Below, piece by piece: positions 11,050 through 24,718 of a stretch of 64,000 nucleotides of DNA. Numbering within the stretch: position 1 is the first letter of the stretch; each line of letters opens with the position of its first letter. The translations under genes were made by a program, and so were the position numbers. The DNA is from Inonotus obliquus (Eukaryota; Basidiomycota; Agaricomycetes; Hymenochaetales; Hymenochaetaceae): positions 1,302,001-1,366,000 of the forward strand of contig JAJHTX010000011.1 of assembly GCA_032164295.1 (NCBI GenBank), written 5' to 3'. A model generated the notes under the pieces. The model did no database searches. It saw only the letters and a list, made by a program, of their open reading frames with translations, and was not told where the DNA came from.

Positions 11050-12433
11050 AGTAGCGTTGGAACTTCCAAGATGGTACCGGTAATGGCGGTTCGCCCATCG
11101 TTGAGGCTCGATGAAGGACACTGGCCTCTTGGGCAAAGCAACTTAAAGAGAAGTTTTACCCTCGAGGCTCTGGATACCGATGCTACCGCGCCCGCAAGGA
11201 GGCCATTCCTTTGATGTCCTATACTGCAGATCCTTTTGGTTTCGTTCTTCGTATGCCCCCCAAACCTACCGCGTTCCTGCGCAATACATCGCCGGAGTCC
11301 AGTCCTCTTTGGTGTATTGGCTGAGAAGGATCCGCAGGAGTATGCATGCAGAGAAGAACGAAGCTTCTATGTTTTTCGCTTTTGTACCGTGATACCGACA
11401 GTTTACGTCCTACGCCTGTAGTTGTTGACTACATTATACTGTCTAGATCCACATTCTTGGCTCCCACCTACTCATTCCGAGCCAGTCTGGAGTGGTCCTG
11501 GGTGAGAACCTACAGAAGCATTGAAGCGAAACGGGCATTCATTTTCCCTTCTCTGGCATGCTGTCCTGCTATCGCGTAGCCGGGACCTGTATTCGAAGGA
11601 AAAGCCGAATACTGCTTGTATGGTCTTGATGTGATTGGTCTTTGCCAAATGGTTCTATCTGATTCTCATGGTCGTCTTTGTCGCACATAATCTCCATCAT
11701 CCATTACCTTGTCTCTGGCTTCAATGGTTCTTACCAAACGATCTCCGCCGACCGACGCAGATGCCCGTTCAAATTTAAAGAACACTGCCAAATACTTGTC
11801 ACTTCCATACCGCTCGGAACCGTGTTGTTCATCCCGAGGCTAAGAACCAGAAGCACAGTTTTCATACTTTGTGGTCCTTTGATTGGCCCTTTATGAAGGA
11901 TGAAGGAGGCTCAAGGTTTCTGCCGCGAGGTTGTCTGATTTTTGGGCAGACTTTCATGGCGCGCACCGACTGATGCAGTTCTGATCTAGTGGTGCTGTAG
12001 GCGTGGGACTGTGTCTGGAGTCCGCGAGGAGTAACGTGGTGTCGCAGACTACTAATGATCAACGGTGGGTCGATGCCTTGCAAGCTGTGTTTGGTCCCTG
12101 TCTGCCGGGTAAGCGCCAAAGGAGTGGGAGGAAGCGCAAGCATTTTTCGAAAGTTTCCGGCACATCGTCTCAAATGAATCACAAGGGCATTCCCTCCTGT
12201 ATCATGGCTCATTCATCATCAACAAAGGACTCCAAATACAGGGGAGGTTAGTTAATATACACGCCTTCCGGACAGGTTCCGATCCTCTTTACCGGTTTGT
12301 TTTCAGAGTAGCACCCGTCTACGACCTTTCGGTGATATCCTCCCGTCTCCGTAAAATTTTATGTCGACACCACCGAAGCGTGTTTCTGGTACGCCTTTAC
12401 TTCGCAGTTCACACATTGATGAAGTTCCATTAG
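11050..12433 (+). pseudogene. decayed protein-coding sequence, family not recognised
   Basis: Coding-like stretches recur on the plus strand but are broken by stops and frame changes. Around 11115-11310 one frame reads SWAKQLKEKFYPRGSGYRCY and then MSYTADPFGFVLRMPPKPTA. It then shifts to a frame with FGVLAEKDPQEYACREE and again to one with LLYRDTDSLRPTPVVVDYI and EWSWVRTYRSIEAKRAF. Near 12060 a frame reads QRWVDALQAVFGPCLPG. From about 12110 to 12433 a 105-codon frame without a start includes EWEEAQAFFESFRHIVSNES, LLYHGSFIINKGLQIQG and DPLYRFVFRVAPVYDLSV. I cannot name the family. Some breaks could be introns, but at least two in-frame stops have no plausible splice sites around them, so a relic is more likely than an intact gene. 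Confidence 0.4.
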
Positions 12434-13767
12434 AGTTTGACAGAAAATGTACAATGAATCGGACCGTAGGGATGCTTTCTATCCTCGTGCTCTGGAGCGT
12501 AATAATTCTCCGTGAAGGTCGTGAGGAGCTACCGGAAATAACGCCACCGCTTCGTCCCGTAACACTGGAGGGCACGGGATCACAATAGTCATCTCACTTC
12601 AGCTCGGGTGACAATCTCCCTCTGGAGAAACAGTAGGCGCGATTGTATACGGATCCCATCGAAATCGATAGAGCTATCCCTGAAAGTCACTCCTATTTGT
12701 TCGGATCGGGCCATGTGCCTTTGCCATTAGGATGAACGTCAAGCCCGCAAGGGTCATACGATAATAAGGTTGAATCAAATTGCGGGATTCAAGATGATAC
12801 GGTCAGAAATCATGGTGATAGTTTGACTTTCCATTCCCCTTCTCTCTACCCAATAGAGTGACTCCGATGTCCGGCCTACCTGGCCGACCGTTGGTGCTTA
12901 AGAAATCCAAAGCGCATACATTATTACGTTTACCTTCCGGTCGTGCTTCGCGCAGGTCGTTTCCCCCGGCATCGCCCAGTTTTCAACATCGGTAGTTTCG
13001 CGATACGTCCATAATATTGATTGACCCCAGGACCATGTAACGAGGCAGAATGATTACAAGGTGATTTTCATATCGCTGCATCGCCCCATTCATTGAAGAT
13101 TTACAGAGGAGAATAGTGCGATGCATCAAAGAAGTTGAACTGCGGGCAGTACATCAGACTCGGGCAGGTTACTAATCGGAATGATACTGATACTGATTCC
13201 GAAACCAAGATATCATGGAGTGTATAGGCAGGGAAGGGCGGGAGTTCTTGATTCATTGTGTCATTATCGTTGGGTCGTTGATGCACGGAAGGAGCGATGT
13301 GCCGAAGTCGTTGATAACCAGGGACCGATGGAAAAGATATGCAGGGGATGAGAGTTAGATTTGGTTCGCAGAATGAAAATGGAGGTATGGAAAAATCATG
13401 CGTAGCAGTCACATGTACAAACTACACCAAGAAAGCAGTCACTACAAGAGATATTGGTTATGCAAAGCAAGCGATATGCTACAACTAATCATACATCGCT
13501 TGCCCATTTCATGCGCAACACGATGCCACAAAACCACCAAGAAAAACATGTAAAATCGTCGACAGAGGAACCCCAAGTCTCACCAAAGGATCTATAGCAC
13601 TCGTATATGAAAAGTCGAAGATGAAACAAGATAATTAGGGAACGAGTAAACATCTGGGTTTCTAGAGTCCCATCTTTATTTGAAGGATTCAACAAAACAA
13701 ACTCTTCTTGAAAAGGCGCTCGACAGGCGAGAGACGAGACTGAACGTGTACGGATCGAACGAGAAGT
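12434..13767. other. intergenic / 3' flank, no gene seen
   Basis: This is 1.3 kb between the decayed segment and the stop codon of the next minus-strand gene. Open frames on the minus strand at 13101-13695 are short and carry no recognisable motif. The end nearest 13767 is probably the 3' UTR of the neighbouring gene. Confidence 0.5.
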
Positions 13768-16700
13768 TCAACCATGTACTCGCTGTGAGACATCGCTCCA
13801 TCGCCTCTCAAGCTCCTGAAGGTTTGAGCCTGCGTGATTGTGATCAAACGCTCCCGACCCATTGTCCGACTCAGCTGTAGTGAGGTAATCTGTATACGCA
13901 CATCCCGATGAAGAGTAAGATGCTGAGGAGGCGGCCTGTTGCGAGTTGGATATCATCTGCTGGGACTGGGAATACGAGTCATACGAAGCTCCGGTGTGGC
14001 CTTGTCCTTGTGAAGTATGTGAACTCGGGTATGCGAGGGACGAAGAGCGCATTCTATTATGTTGATGGTTCATTCCAAGTCTCCCATTCGCGAGAGATCC
14101 CGCATGCATCTCCGCCGCCAGACTTGCAGGCGTTGGGGTAAAATTCACCGTTCCCGTCCCTGCTGCCCCGCCGCTTCCCGCACCTGCTCCAACCATCCCG
14201 GGACGTTGCAAACTTCCAGATGAGGCCTCGGGAGCACCACGATATAGACCATGCACAGTCTGAGATTGAGTCTGAGAAGCGTGAGCAGAAACAGCGCGCA
14301 AGGCCGCTTGAGTGCGGAGTTGCTGGAGATTTGCACTGTTGTTGCCCGCTCCCGTCCCTACTTCCGAGGCTGCAAGGTCGTAGAATGGGGAGGGACTCGG
14401 ACTAGCACCAGAGTCGGAGTTGTGTTCCGTCAAAGCCGAAATGGGAGCTAGGGGAGTGGACTGTCCGAAGGACGATGATGATATATGCGTGGAATCAGAG
14501 AAGCGCAAGTATCCTGCAGAATCGATGTATCGTGCCCTAATTGGTTCGGCCCCATTCGCAATGGTAGTCGTTGTCGTCTGGGGGACAGAAGACACCGAGT
14601 TCGCATTCATTGACGAACTAGACCCTGAGACAGCAGCAACGGTGTTGACACACGTCGGTATCGAGCCCGTCCTCTCAGCGGGTATTTTCGTCTCCATAAA
14701 CGAGCTGGGATGTTTCCCCTCGTTCTGGCTCCGCGTTAGGTGATATGGAGTCGTAGGAGAGGCTTCTGAGCATCCAAATATCTCCAGTCAGAATAATCGG
14801 AGCAATTGTTGCGGAAAGAAGGATACTGACCGCCAGATCCCCATCGATCGACCTCCACGTCAATGTCGTCGAGGTCCAAATGTAAATACTCCCCAAACAT
14901 GGCCCCTTCGCCTCCCCTCGTTTGTCGAACATTAGTATGAGCATTGCGACCCTCGGTCCTGCGATCACATTCGGGACCGCGCCCGACGCTACTCGCAATG
15001 GTGATATTATTAGCATACTCGACATTACCAGTGCAGCGGCTGCTATGAGTGGCGTCTATGGTCCTCGACTCTCCCTTACTTCCCCTAGCAGTAATAGAAC
15101 CTATAGTCGCAGAGGTTGCGCTGTTGTGATACGCATGCTGTCGCGCGTACCATTGGGTGGTATCCTCGTCATTCGCAACTCGTCCGTTAACACTTTCATC
15201 TTCGCGGATGTCTGGAGAAGCGATTTCGGCACGGGCAACCGTGAGGGCGCCACCTCCATCACCTTCAACCTCCATACCGTCAAAGTACACCTGGAATTCA
15301 ATCAAAGCAGGTTCCTCTTCAAGCGGACCGGCAGGTAAGCCATCCCAAGCTGGGGCATTATCGTCCAGCCATTCATTATCATCCATGTCATCAGCAATGT
15401 CTGAACACGAATCGTCTTCCTGGCTTGCCTCAGCGTGCTTCCTGGACTTCTTTCCAGCTCCTCGCTTCTTCTTCTTCCCCTTCCTTCCCTTTCCCTTATT
15501 CTTTCTCTTATTCTTCCCGTTGGGAAAAATACCCTCCTCAAAAGACGTAACGAAACCACATCTAAGAGCCACGCCATTGAGCTGTGCAAAGGGATCAAGC
15601 CTGAAGACACCCATGCGTTCGCGCATTTCCGCACTCGCGTTCACCGCGCGCAGAGGTGCTGTAAGTGAATGTGGCTGACTCATCTGTTGCTGTTGGAAGT
15701 CGAGATTCAGTTGCTGTGATGTAACTCCCGCAGAAGGAGGCCGGAAAGGAGATCTATTACTGGGGGGTTCATGGTCTCCAGTAGTTGGGGGAGGTGAAGG
15801 AGAAGTAGTCCCGAGGTTGCTGCGCTCTCTTGCTCTTCGAGGGGTCGTTGAATAAGAATAAGGGTACGGATGCTCCATGACGAAACGCGCTCCCCCGCCC
15901 TCACCATCTCCGGTGAGTTCGGGCGAGCGCTCGAGGCGGGACTCTTCGAGGTCAGGCTCTGCCTTCACGCGTGCTCCAGTCCTTGTCCTTAGCCTCGCCC
16001 TGTTTTGATTTTCATCAGTTGCAGTAGAGCGATAGCCTCGTCCATTGGTTGACTGGCTGGGTGTATGCGTGTAAGCTGCGGTTGGGCGAGTCTGGGTGTT
16101 TGGAGACGTGGTCGAATATTCCATAGCATGATCTGATCCGGAATGGGTATCTATCCGGATTGGAAAACGAGGAAAGGCAAGCATGTTTGCGCGTTCGTTG
16201 CGACTGTACTCTTGCTCATAATCAAAGTTGGAAGCTTCAGACGAGTCGAAAGAGTACAGCATCTGCGCCTGTGCCGCCGTCATCCTTGCCGTGTAATCGT
16301 TCTTATTGCTACTAGCGTCAACGCTGGGAGGTGGATTTTGGTTAGTGGTTCCAGACCCGGATAGCGATGTCGGATACGCATGTGGGTGGACGTTCAGCCG
16401 ATCTCGTGGGTTCTGGGTCTGTTGCACCTGAGAGCGTTGGTGAGTATTCGGACTGAGAGGCGAAAGACTCGAGCTCGGGTATGAATTTAGAGAAATGGAG
16501 GATGACGCCAGTGAAGGCACAAGGGAAGATGATACAGACGATCCAGAGGAGAGTGGAGAAGACAAGGATATAGAGCCAGGATTAGCAGAAAAGGAGGGAA
16601 GGAAGGACTGGTGTGCGTGTGGACGGGCCGAGTAATGCAAAGAGGAAGACAGCGGCGGAGATGATGTAGCAGTTAGCTGTCGCCCTCCCGTTCCTATCCC

Positions 16701-17083
16701 AGAACTAGGACGATGAACGTAATGGTTCTGAATGTGAGAGGGATATGGCATCTCCTCCTGCTGATCGTACGCCGGATAACCTGCAAAGGAATAGGAAAAT
16801 AGAGGACGTTTCAATGCGATACGATCAATTACTCTGAAAGCCACATGTTAGAGAGAATTTACGCACTATGTGAGGGCTGGGAGCTCTGGGACGCGTTGTA
16901 GGTCGTATTTGTGTTTGATCCAGAGCTGGGCGATGAGCTAATATGAAACGCTGTCGAACCCAAAGCGCCGCCGCCGCCGGAATTACCGGATGAAGCAAAT
17001 GAAGAGGCATTGGTATCAGGCCAGTACGACGAGGAGGCCATTGCAGAAGTCGCAATGCCAGACTGAGTGAGAGTGAGGGCCAT
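13768..17083 (-). CDS. large low-complexity protein with basic NLS tract (1054 aa)
   Basis: There are three exons: 17083-16867, 16780-14831 and 14765-13768. The joins are phase-consistent and the total is 1054 codons plus stop. I do not recognise the family. Nearly the whole protein is Ser, Pro, Gln, Asn and Gly rich, as in fungal transcriptional regulators or scaffold proteins. A more ordered block in the middle reads MGVFRLDPFAQLNGVALRCG. It is followed by a very strong basic cluster (NGKNKRKNKGKGRKGKKKKR) that looks like a nuclear or nucleolar localisation signal, then an acidic patch around EDDSCSDIADDMDDNEW. A second acidic segment, EYLHLDLDDIDVEVDRW, sits near the exon 2/3 junction. No zinc finger, homeodomain or bZIP is visible. 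Nuclear location is an inference from the basic tract only. Confidence 0.7.
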
Positions 17084-20000
17084 AAAGCTCTGCTCGCGGT
17101 CCTATTAATACTCGCCGACTTAAGGGCGAGAGAAAATGTTTATCTTCGTTTCCGTTCTCGTTTCCGTCGCGACTATCTGATTGCGCGCTGTTTCCGGAGC
17201 TTGGCAAGTGCTGAGTATTTTAACCGCGTGTCTCGCACGGAGGTGTGGTAGCGTCAGAAGTAAATGTCGAACAACTAACAATCAACAACTTGTTGCGCCT
17301 CAAAATGAGACTGATACTGATATTCTATCTTGATGGTGATTACTGTGAATGTGAACACCGACGGAAGCCGACGCAAAAGGTGGCCGGGTGGTTTCTAAGG
17401 CGCCGTTGAAGCGCAGTGTTATCAACGATGTCGATGTCGATGCTGATCCCTTGATGTCCAAGATACGCGCGCAACCGGAGGGGACTCGGTGGAAGAGAAT
17501 GATGGCCGGAGATTGGAGAGAACGAAAGAGGAATGACAAAAGGCTACGACGAAGTCTCGCGGATGGACAAGCAAGGGACAATGGACTCCTCCTAAAGTTA
17601 TAAAGCTCAGCCAATTGAATACATTCCCAAAGAATACGAGAAGGATGAGGGATCGTAGTGCGGGAAGAGGCGAGGCAGCGTCGATGCACAGTGATCCTCG
17701 TTGCGCAGGCCGCAAGGCAGACGATGCCTCATATGAAGTATGAGCAGCAGTATGCATCTCCGCCGGAACCAATCTACACAGCTGAGGTCGGGCAGATGAG
17801 GAGGAAACAGATGAGTTAACAGGGCCTAACCTAAAAGTCCTGCGTTCGCCAAACGATCCGCATCCATTCAGTTTAAGAACGAAGCTTTAAGGAGTCCACT
17901 TTTTCATATGCGTCTGGAGACTGAACCTTGCCAGGGACCTGACGAGAGAAGAAGAGCTATAGTGATTCCGGCGGTGATGTTTACGTCGACGATGATGATT
18001 CTGATCGCAAGGAAGCGAAGCACACTGATATCGTGGGCCTAACGACATCGTAATGGTGCTGGACACTCGCACTGGTCTAAAAGAGGATGAGAGAAGGGTT
18101 CCATTCAGTGATCACTACGCGAAGCAGACCTTAACGCGCGATTGCATTGCAATCATTCAAATCGATCCCATCACCATCTCTCATCCCCTTCAACCTTCTC
18201 CCAATGGTACTAAGAACCGGTTACGATACCACTTGAAGCCCAAAACCAAGATCCCATCACCCTGTCAATATCGATCTTGTCATCTGGTCCACGGCCCACA
18301 TTGTACCGTAACTTTATCAGCGCCAGCTCATGCGACCTGTGCGTCCCGGGACGCGCGCGCACGCATGACCCAACCTCCAGGATTCCTCCAGAACTTTACG
18401 TGAGGTTTCTCCATATTTTCTTAGCGCACCGGCTGCAAAGAATCTCCTCAGGGCCAGAATTACGAAAGCCTTGTTCCATATTCGCAATTTAGTCCTCGTC
18501 CGAGCATGACCCAAGTCCCCGGTACATAGCTCCCAAGGTTCAATTCGGTTGGGCGCCTTCACCTCGGACTCCACGCGTCTCCACGCATATGAATTACAGG
18601 GTTCCCTTCTGTATGCGATTGACCTAGACGCGGCTGTAAGTTGCATCGATTACGAGACGAGGAATCGGAAGCCGAATGTGAGCTCCAAGCCGAACTCGTA
18701 CCCGGTAGCTGGTGAGATCCTAAGCTAAGACCCAAAGGGCAGCGACAAGAAGACCTGACAACGAGAATGTCACGATAACCGCATATAACACTGTCAGGAT
18801 CCTGCACGAACACTGATGCGTGTGCGAAGCGAAGCCGAAGCTTGAGTTATACATAAACTTCGATGCACGTTCCATTGAATCGTAACCGCCGGTCTCAATT
18901 TTCTCCCCACCACCCGGTTTTCCTCGAGTCTGCTTGAGCACAGACACGGACTTAAGAGATTTGCTCCTTTGTCGACCATTGCCCTTGCAGGGTCCCAAGA
19001 CGTGACACGTGTATGATATTTCTTCCGATGCGAAGAGAGCCACAACGCGCTAGAATCCGATATAGAGCATCGTTGCAGATCAGAAATTTTACAGATTTAG
19101 TTTTTCCGTGCCCTTGTCGACCGAATTGCGCTTTCTGATTCGTCGGTTACGTGTCCAATTGGAGGCAGGTAAACACGACGAACATCATTGCCGGCTTGAC
19201 GGTGGCTCAAGGTGGCACACTAGTGGTGGCACAGAAAAAAGGAGTGAAAATAAATATTTGATCAAGATGATTTGCAAACCGGCCAATCCCGATGCTAGCC
19301 GCCGGCACGTCCGAGCCGTGATTGCCGAATCTGTCCAATGGATTCCGTAAAAGGTAGTTTCGTTCACAGAAACTTTATTATCACATCGAACGGAAGAACG
19401 TAAACGGGTACAATGTAAAGAATCATTACTATTCCACCGTTTGATTGGTCACCTGCACACGACCACTTTGCGGGAACTAGCTGCGCGAAGAGCTGAGTCT
19501 CACACTTGCTGTGAATCTATCATTTGTTTGCATAAGCTCATGTCTTTACCCAATTCACTTAGAATGAAACTGTAAATAATACTTATTGGATAGAGAAAGA
19601 TAGGGGGCAAACAAGTTGATACGTTACAATCCCAAGCTAGTGTCAAACCTTTTCACAGATCGAAACTAAAATGATGCGAAACAAATAACTACGAGAAGAG
19701 GTTTGATCGTGCAATAGGAGGAGCTCCTCCAGAATGTAACTAGTATAGTCACATCAAATCCTTCTGGTGCCGATGCAGCTCTGCTCGTGTATGAATGATG
19801 CTCCCAACCAGTCGAGCATCTAGTGAATCTATCAGATTTGACTAAAATAAATGAAAAGATCAAGCCAGTATTATGTCACTGGCTTATCCTCTCGTTTTTA
19901 AACTCCGCGAACGTCATTTCGACTTTGTGATGGACCCACAAGGTTCATCATTCCTCATTCCCACCACCTAATGATCTACAGCCAAGGAGCATTGTGCAAC

Positions 20001-23000
20001 TTTCCGCCAACCTCTCGGTCCCCCAATCTGTTCGCGGTTCGGCGTGGTTTAACTTTTGACATCATGTTCAATCTCCGAACCGAGACAACTCTGTTTTTTA
20101 TCTCATCGAATTCCAAATTATGTTTATTCTTGACGAAGTGTTGGTAATAATAATCGTGGCTCCAATCAGATGGAGAATATCAACGCGCCTAACATATCGC
20201 TCACATGTACAAAGCTGGGACGCTCCAGAATCAGAACAAGGTGCTTACACGTAAAATAATGGGCTCCTCAACTGAGGATTCAAGATCGTATTGAGCTCTT
20301 CCAAGAAAAAGGGAAGATTTGGAAGCTATCAGTCAATTTCCATATCACGCTACATGCAGCCGCCGGCCCGAGCCCGCGTAAACGTCTTCCGGGGTCCTGC
20401 TCGCCATCATCCTGTTTGTACTCTGAGCCTGAACCTAGAAACATGCGGCAAGATCTCAGGTCTTACAGCGCCTGAGTTTGAATAGTTACGTGAGTGTAAG
20501 ACCTTGAGAAGATAATCATCGGTCATATTGTAGAAATGTTGACTATTGAAATACAAGACACTGACCGAATAGAGACGAATTATTCCACGTTAATAAACTT
20601 GCCGCGCAAATTTTAGTTCACTGAATAGTCTAGCGCGCCACCGTCATCCACCATCCGTGAGAGCAAACATTTTCCCCAGGTCCGGCTGTTCGGCGCGTGA
20701 GAGTTTCCAACTCCGCGATGATCCAACTTATGTACCTCGTATAATCGGTTCGATTAGCTGTTTGCTGCTATTTTCGCGGTAATTTACCCCACTCTGGCAT
20801 ACGTTAGTAATGCTCGTTTGGAATTTCGTAACAAAAGAAGGACCCTCAAACTCACTATGCAAAACAGTTTGCATAGACTCTGCGGTAATTCGAATCCCTG
20901 TCAACTAGAATCTCCCTATATTTGAAACGAACCATCCCTCGAATTACCCTATTCAATCAACGCGTGTTGGTAGCAGAATTACAAGCTGGCTGACGTACTT
21001 GCCGAAGTGGGGACACCACTAATTCACAGCCATGTTTAACATGGGATCAGGTGCTGGATGCATTAGAACTATCTAAAGGAAAGAAGGTAGTTCAGTGGAG
21101 GATGAGTAAGAGAGTTCAATTCAATCGGCAGCGTCTTCTCGTCCACTTACCGCGACATTAATCCGATAGAGTCGAGAACTACAGGGGTCCGGGTGGTGGT
21201 GGTCAAACTGAGTCTATGACTTAGAGTAGGACTATGGAATATGGATGATGCATGAATGCAGCGTTGAGAAAGTATGTACTTGACTGGGTAGGCTATCGCT
21301 CGATTATCCGCCATTCGAAGCAGTCATGATCGATACGCCTCTATGGAATCGGTGCCGTCACAACACGTTTCATGCGTGCGGCCCTCGGAAGAATTCGAAG
21401 GCGTTTGATTATAGCTTATCCCGGGTACGTACAAACTGCGCCGCAAAGGAGTAAATTAGTTATGGTGGCGTTTGGGTTTATAACTATCATGATCCTCAGG
21501 ATCTGAAGTTCACCAGTGCTCCTCGCCTTGAGATACGCCCAACAACTTCGTTCCTCTGATCTTCAGGAGTGGAAGTCTTCAATAATCAGGATCTAGACGT
21601 AGACACCGGGTGGTTGGGCCCCTCGATTAGATCGATACCTCGCGACTCTCTTAAGAGTGTCGAACTGATCACAGCATTGGTGCCTGCTGTTCAACACAGT
21701 CGTCGGAGGCATGCAGCATATGCAGAACTGACCATCCCTTCCGAACGCCTTGTCAAATATGTATACGGGCCGTGGTTAATACTGTAAAAGTAGGTAGCGA
21801 AGTCCCAACCTTGTGAATAGGATGAAAGCCAACAACTCACCATCCTGCACTTAACTGGATGGAGGGACGAATCGAGCAGCATAAATCTCGTTATTGCGAT
21901 CGGTACTCGAAAGCATCCGTCGCCTTCTTTCCATATGCACAATAGCACAAAATACGACACGGTAGAAAGCGAGGCATGCTGCATACACGCTGTGAAATTA
22001 ATTATGAGTGAGTTGATCGTATCTGTCCCGCTTGATCGAGATCTATGCATTGATTTCAGTTTCTATAGCTCGACACATTGACCTCATGACGTGTATTTAC
22101 ACGCCATTGACAGTCACGCTGGCTTAATCAGAGACGTACTGAACAATTTAGCTTCTCTCGAATGGGAGAGTGCTCATTACAGGGGGTAGATTAAACTACC
22201 TCCCAGCTTCGGTTCTTCAACATCGAATGATAATTCACAAAGAGCTTCGCAGGAACGAAACAGGAAAGGAAGGACGCACCTCTTCCACGGCCAAAGACAA
22301 TTGCGCATTGAATCGGTTTCGCAGCTGCAACGTCTTCCTCAGCGGATTCATCTCACCGGTGGCTTCTTCCACCAAATCGACTTCATGCTCTTCAATGTTG
22401 TGGTATCCCAGTCGTCGCACTTTCCTGAAGCGGTTCATGAAGATATCACATTCCATCAAGATCAATAGGCTGCGTGGCATCTATCTCTAATTGATAGAGA
22501 CTTGGGCCACTAATGCTCTTTGTTTGTAGGGATGCTGTAAATGCCGGATCCTGCGGGGCTTCATTAAGCGAGGTTAGCCATGAAGTTCAACAAGGGCGGG
22601 AACATGCGACCAATTAAGAACTCGTGGAATGTCGGGTGTCAGGGCCATATCTTCTTGGGTGTAGCTTTCCCACAAACAATATAGTTCTGCATTGCAACGA
22701 GGCGTGGATCCGCCTCTTGCCCTGGAGCAGGGAGATGAGATACTGGGGATGGACGAGCCCAACGATTGAACGAACTTACCCATCGATCTGGGTCTGTATT
22801 CGCGAAGCAAAAGAAGGTTATACATAGCTGCGCCCGCAGGGCTTATTACGTTTTGCGACGCGCTAAATCTAACACGGCCAGATCTTGGGGGTATCACTTG
22901 GAACCCCCCTCGATCGCGAACTTCATGTGAGTTGAACTATAACGAGCGTGAGAGAATGCTATCACCAGAATTGAGCGAGTGGTATTGGATGATTGGGCTT

Positions 23001-23344
23001 CCTAGGCTTCGGCATCAGCTCCCGTGACCGTGAATAAAAAACCTGGTGAGCATCCCAGATTGAGTCGTGGTCATATTATAATCAGGACGTTCTGGACCCC
23101 CGCGTGGTTAGCGAATAGGAGGTGGCAATAATTGGAGTACTATCTATTCTTTGTGCGAGAAACTTTGTATCCCAGGAAGGCTACAAGATACGCCTGCTTG
23201 AGGGGTGAGTAACTCTCAAAACTAGGCTGAAAAAGAGACGGCAACTCACCAACAAATGAAATTAAACAAGGACTTAGTATTCATGCTGCGAACCTTCCAT
23301 TATCCAGGTACCAATTATTGTCCCTTCGTGTTGTTCAATTACTA
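17084..23344. other. 6.3 kb without a supported gene
   Basis: This is the longest gene-poor stretch in the window. No ORF has a recognisable domain, and the open frames are short and mostly lack ATG. Three coding-like scraps on the minus strand are worth noting but could not be joined: about 18720-19043, ending in a hydrophobic helix; 21830-22020, with a hydrophobic segment; and 22235-22480, reading CDIFMNRFRKVRRLGYHNIE followed by NPLRKTLQLRNRFNAQLSLA. No terminal repeats, transposase or reverse transcriptase motif were seen. Confidence 0.5.
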
Positions 23345-24522
23345 TCAATTGCGAGAATTCTCGCTTTGAAGCACTTCGTCCTTCCACTTCACAATCCACC
23401 ACCGACACATTGCCTTCCTTACGCCAAGGTCAACCAGGGAAAGCTTCCCAACACGCCACACTTCGCTTGATCCGTGCCACTCGTCCTCTGGTACTCCTTC
23501 GGTAATAATGAGCCCCGCATCTGTTGCAAGCCGGATGAAATTTGTACAGACGTGCGGAGGTGTGTATGTGCCCGATGCGATATAAGCCCGAGCTGACAAG
23601 GTGCGCGAAAGAAGTGCGGTAAGCGAAGTTAGGATAGCTGAGTGTGAGTTGTGGAAATGCAAGAGGTCGGAAAGGATAACAACGTCGAAGCCAGAGCTTG
23701 ATGGTTCAGGACGCAGCTTCAATAAGTCACTGGTGCCCGATCAGAACTGTGAGTTGTAAGAGTCAAGGCTTATCGATTACATACAGTATAGACGTTGAAT
23801 CCGTCCCCCATTCGTGGCCAGCGCAAGCTACCGAGCATCTGGAATTGATGAGTCGTGCGTTTGCGTGTAGGTTTATTCGTAGATTCGCAAGAATAGCTTC
23901 ATCAGGATAGTCGGTGATAACAACAAGTGCTGGAGATAGCGGAAGTGTCGCTGCGAGGATAGATGGGAGAGCACAGCCTGCGCCCAATTCCACCACTAAA
24001 TGAGCAACTCATTAGTGCATTTGCCTAAGCCAGCCACATTTACGCAACATAAACGTGAGGTGCGCTAATGTGAAGGGCGAAGAAAAAATAATGTGCACCT
24101 GTCTTGCCCTCAAGTGGAATGAGTCCACGCTCTACATGCTCTGCGATGAGCAAGGATGGCGAGAAAAGTTGATCCGCAAGGAGCGTCAAGGCCTGTGATT
24201 ACCCGCAAGATGACGAAGCATCGGGATCGGGCCTTTTTCAGCCACTCTTTGCTTCTTGAACGGCGAAATGCGAACGCGCAACGTACCTTGCCTTCCTAGG
24301 TGGATTACATCAGTATCTTTAACAACCAAGAACGTAGTCGATGGCAAGCCAACAAGTAATAAAGATAGCAGACGTGCGACTTGCCTTGGCTGCAATGTTG
24401 AGCACTATGTCACCATACCGAACGGTTCCATCATCATTAACCGAGTCTGCATCTTCACCCATGAGACTCAGCGAGTCGCTGAGAATATCAATGTCTTGAA
24501 GTTCCAACCGTGAAATTGACAT
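23345..24522 (-). CDS. EFM7/Nnt1-type SAM methyltransferase
   Basis: This is a seven-beta-strand methyltransferase of the lysine/N-terminal family (METTL21-like; yeast EFM7, formerly NNT1, modifies elongation factor 1A). Exons are about 24522-24385, possibly 24295-24287, 24192-24099, 23995-23785 and 23729-23345, giving 278 residues. Visible signatures are DGTVRYGDIVLNIA, LTLLADQLFSPSLLIAEHVE, the SAM-binding loop VVELGAGCALPSILAATLP, ITDYPDEAILANL, and the post-motif II FDVVILSDLLHFHNSH. The first intron starts with GC rather than GT (GCAAGT). A 9-nt micro-exon encoding Glu-Gly-Lys can be placed inside it; skipping it also keeps frame, so both isoforms are possible. A methionine upstream in the same frame (24645) exists, but the family usually starts near the ILSDSL motif. 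The gene is divergent from the ABC transporter, with 335 bp between starts. Confidence 0.85.
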
Positions 24523-24718
24523 GAGAATAGGAAAGGGAGTGGATTGAATACGTCGGTCAAGTGGCAGTTTTGTAAATACCTCGGCAGCCCAGCGAGAATC
24601 ACGTGGCCTAGATGAGAGCGCAGCGCCCATCGTGTGAGATATCATTGAATCAACGAGCGGTGAGTCAGTCGTATTCGTACCGCGTGCAACGGATGCTGAT
24701 CTCCCTGCAAAGGTCTCT

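Noticed and set aside
15157..15678. 173-codon plus-strand ORF
   Set aside because: It is a shadow of the 1054-residue minus-strand gene; the Phe/Pro run is simply the complement of the basic tract.
21691..22897. Possible multi-exon minus-strand gene
   Set aside because: Segments look partly coding, but no chain of splice sites keeps frame and no domain is recognisable.
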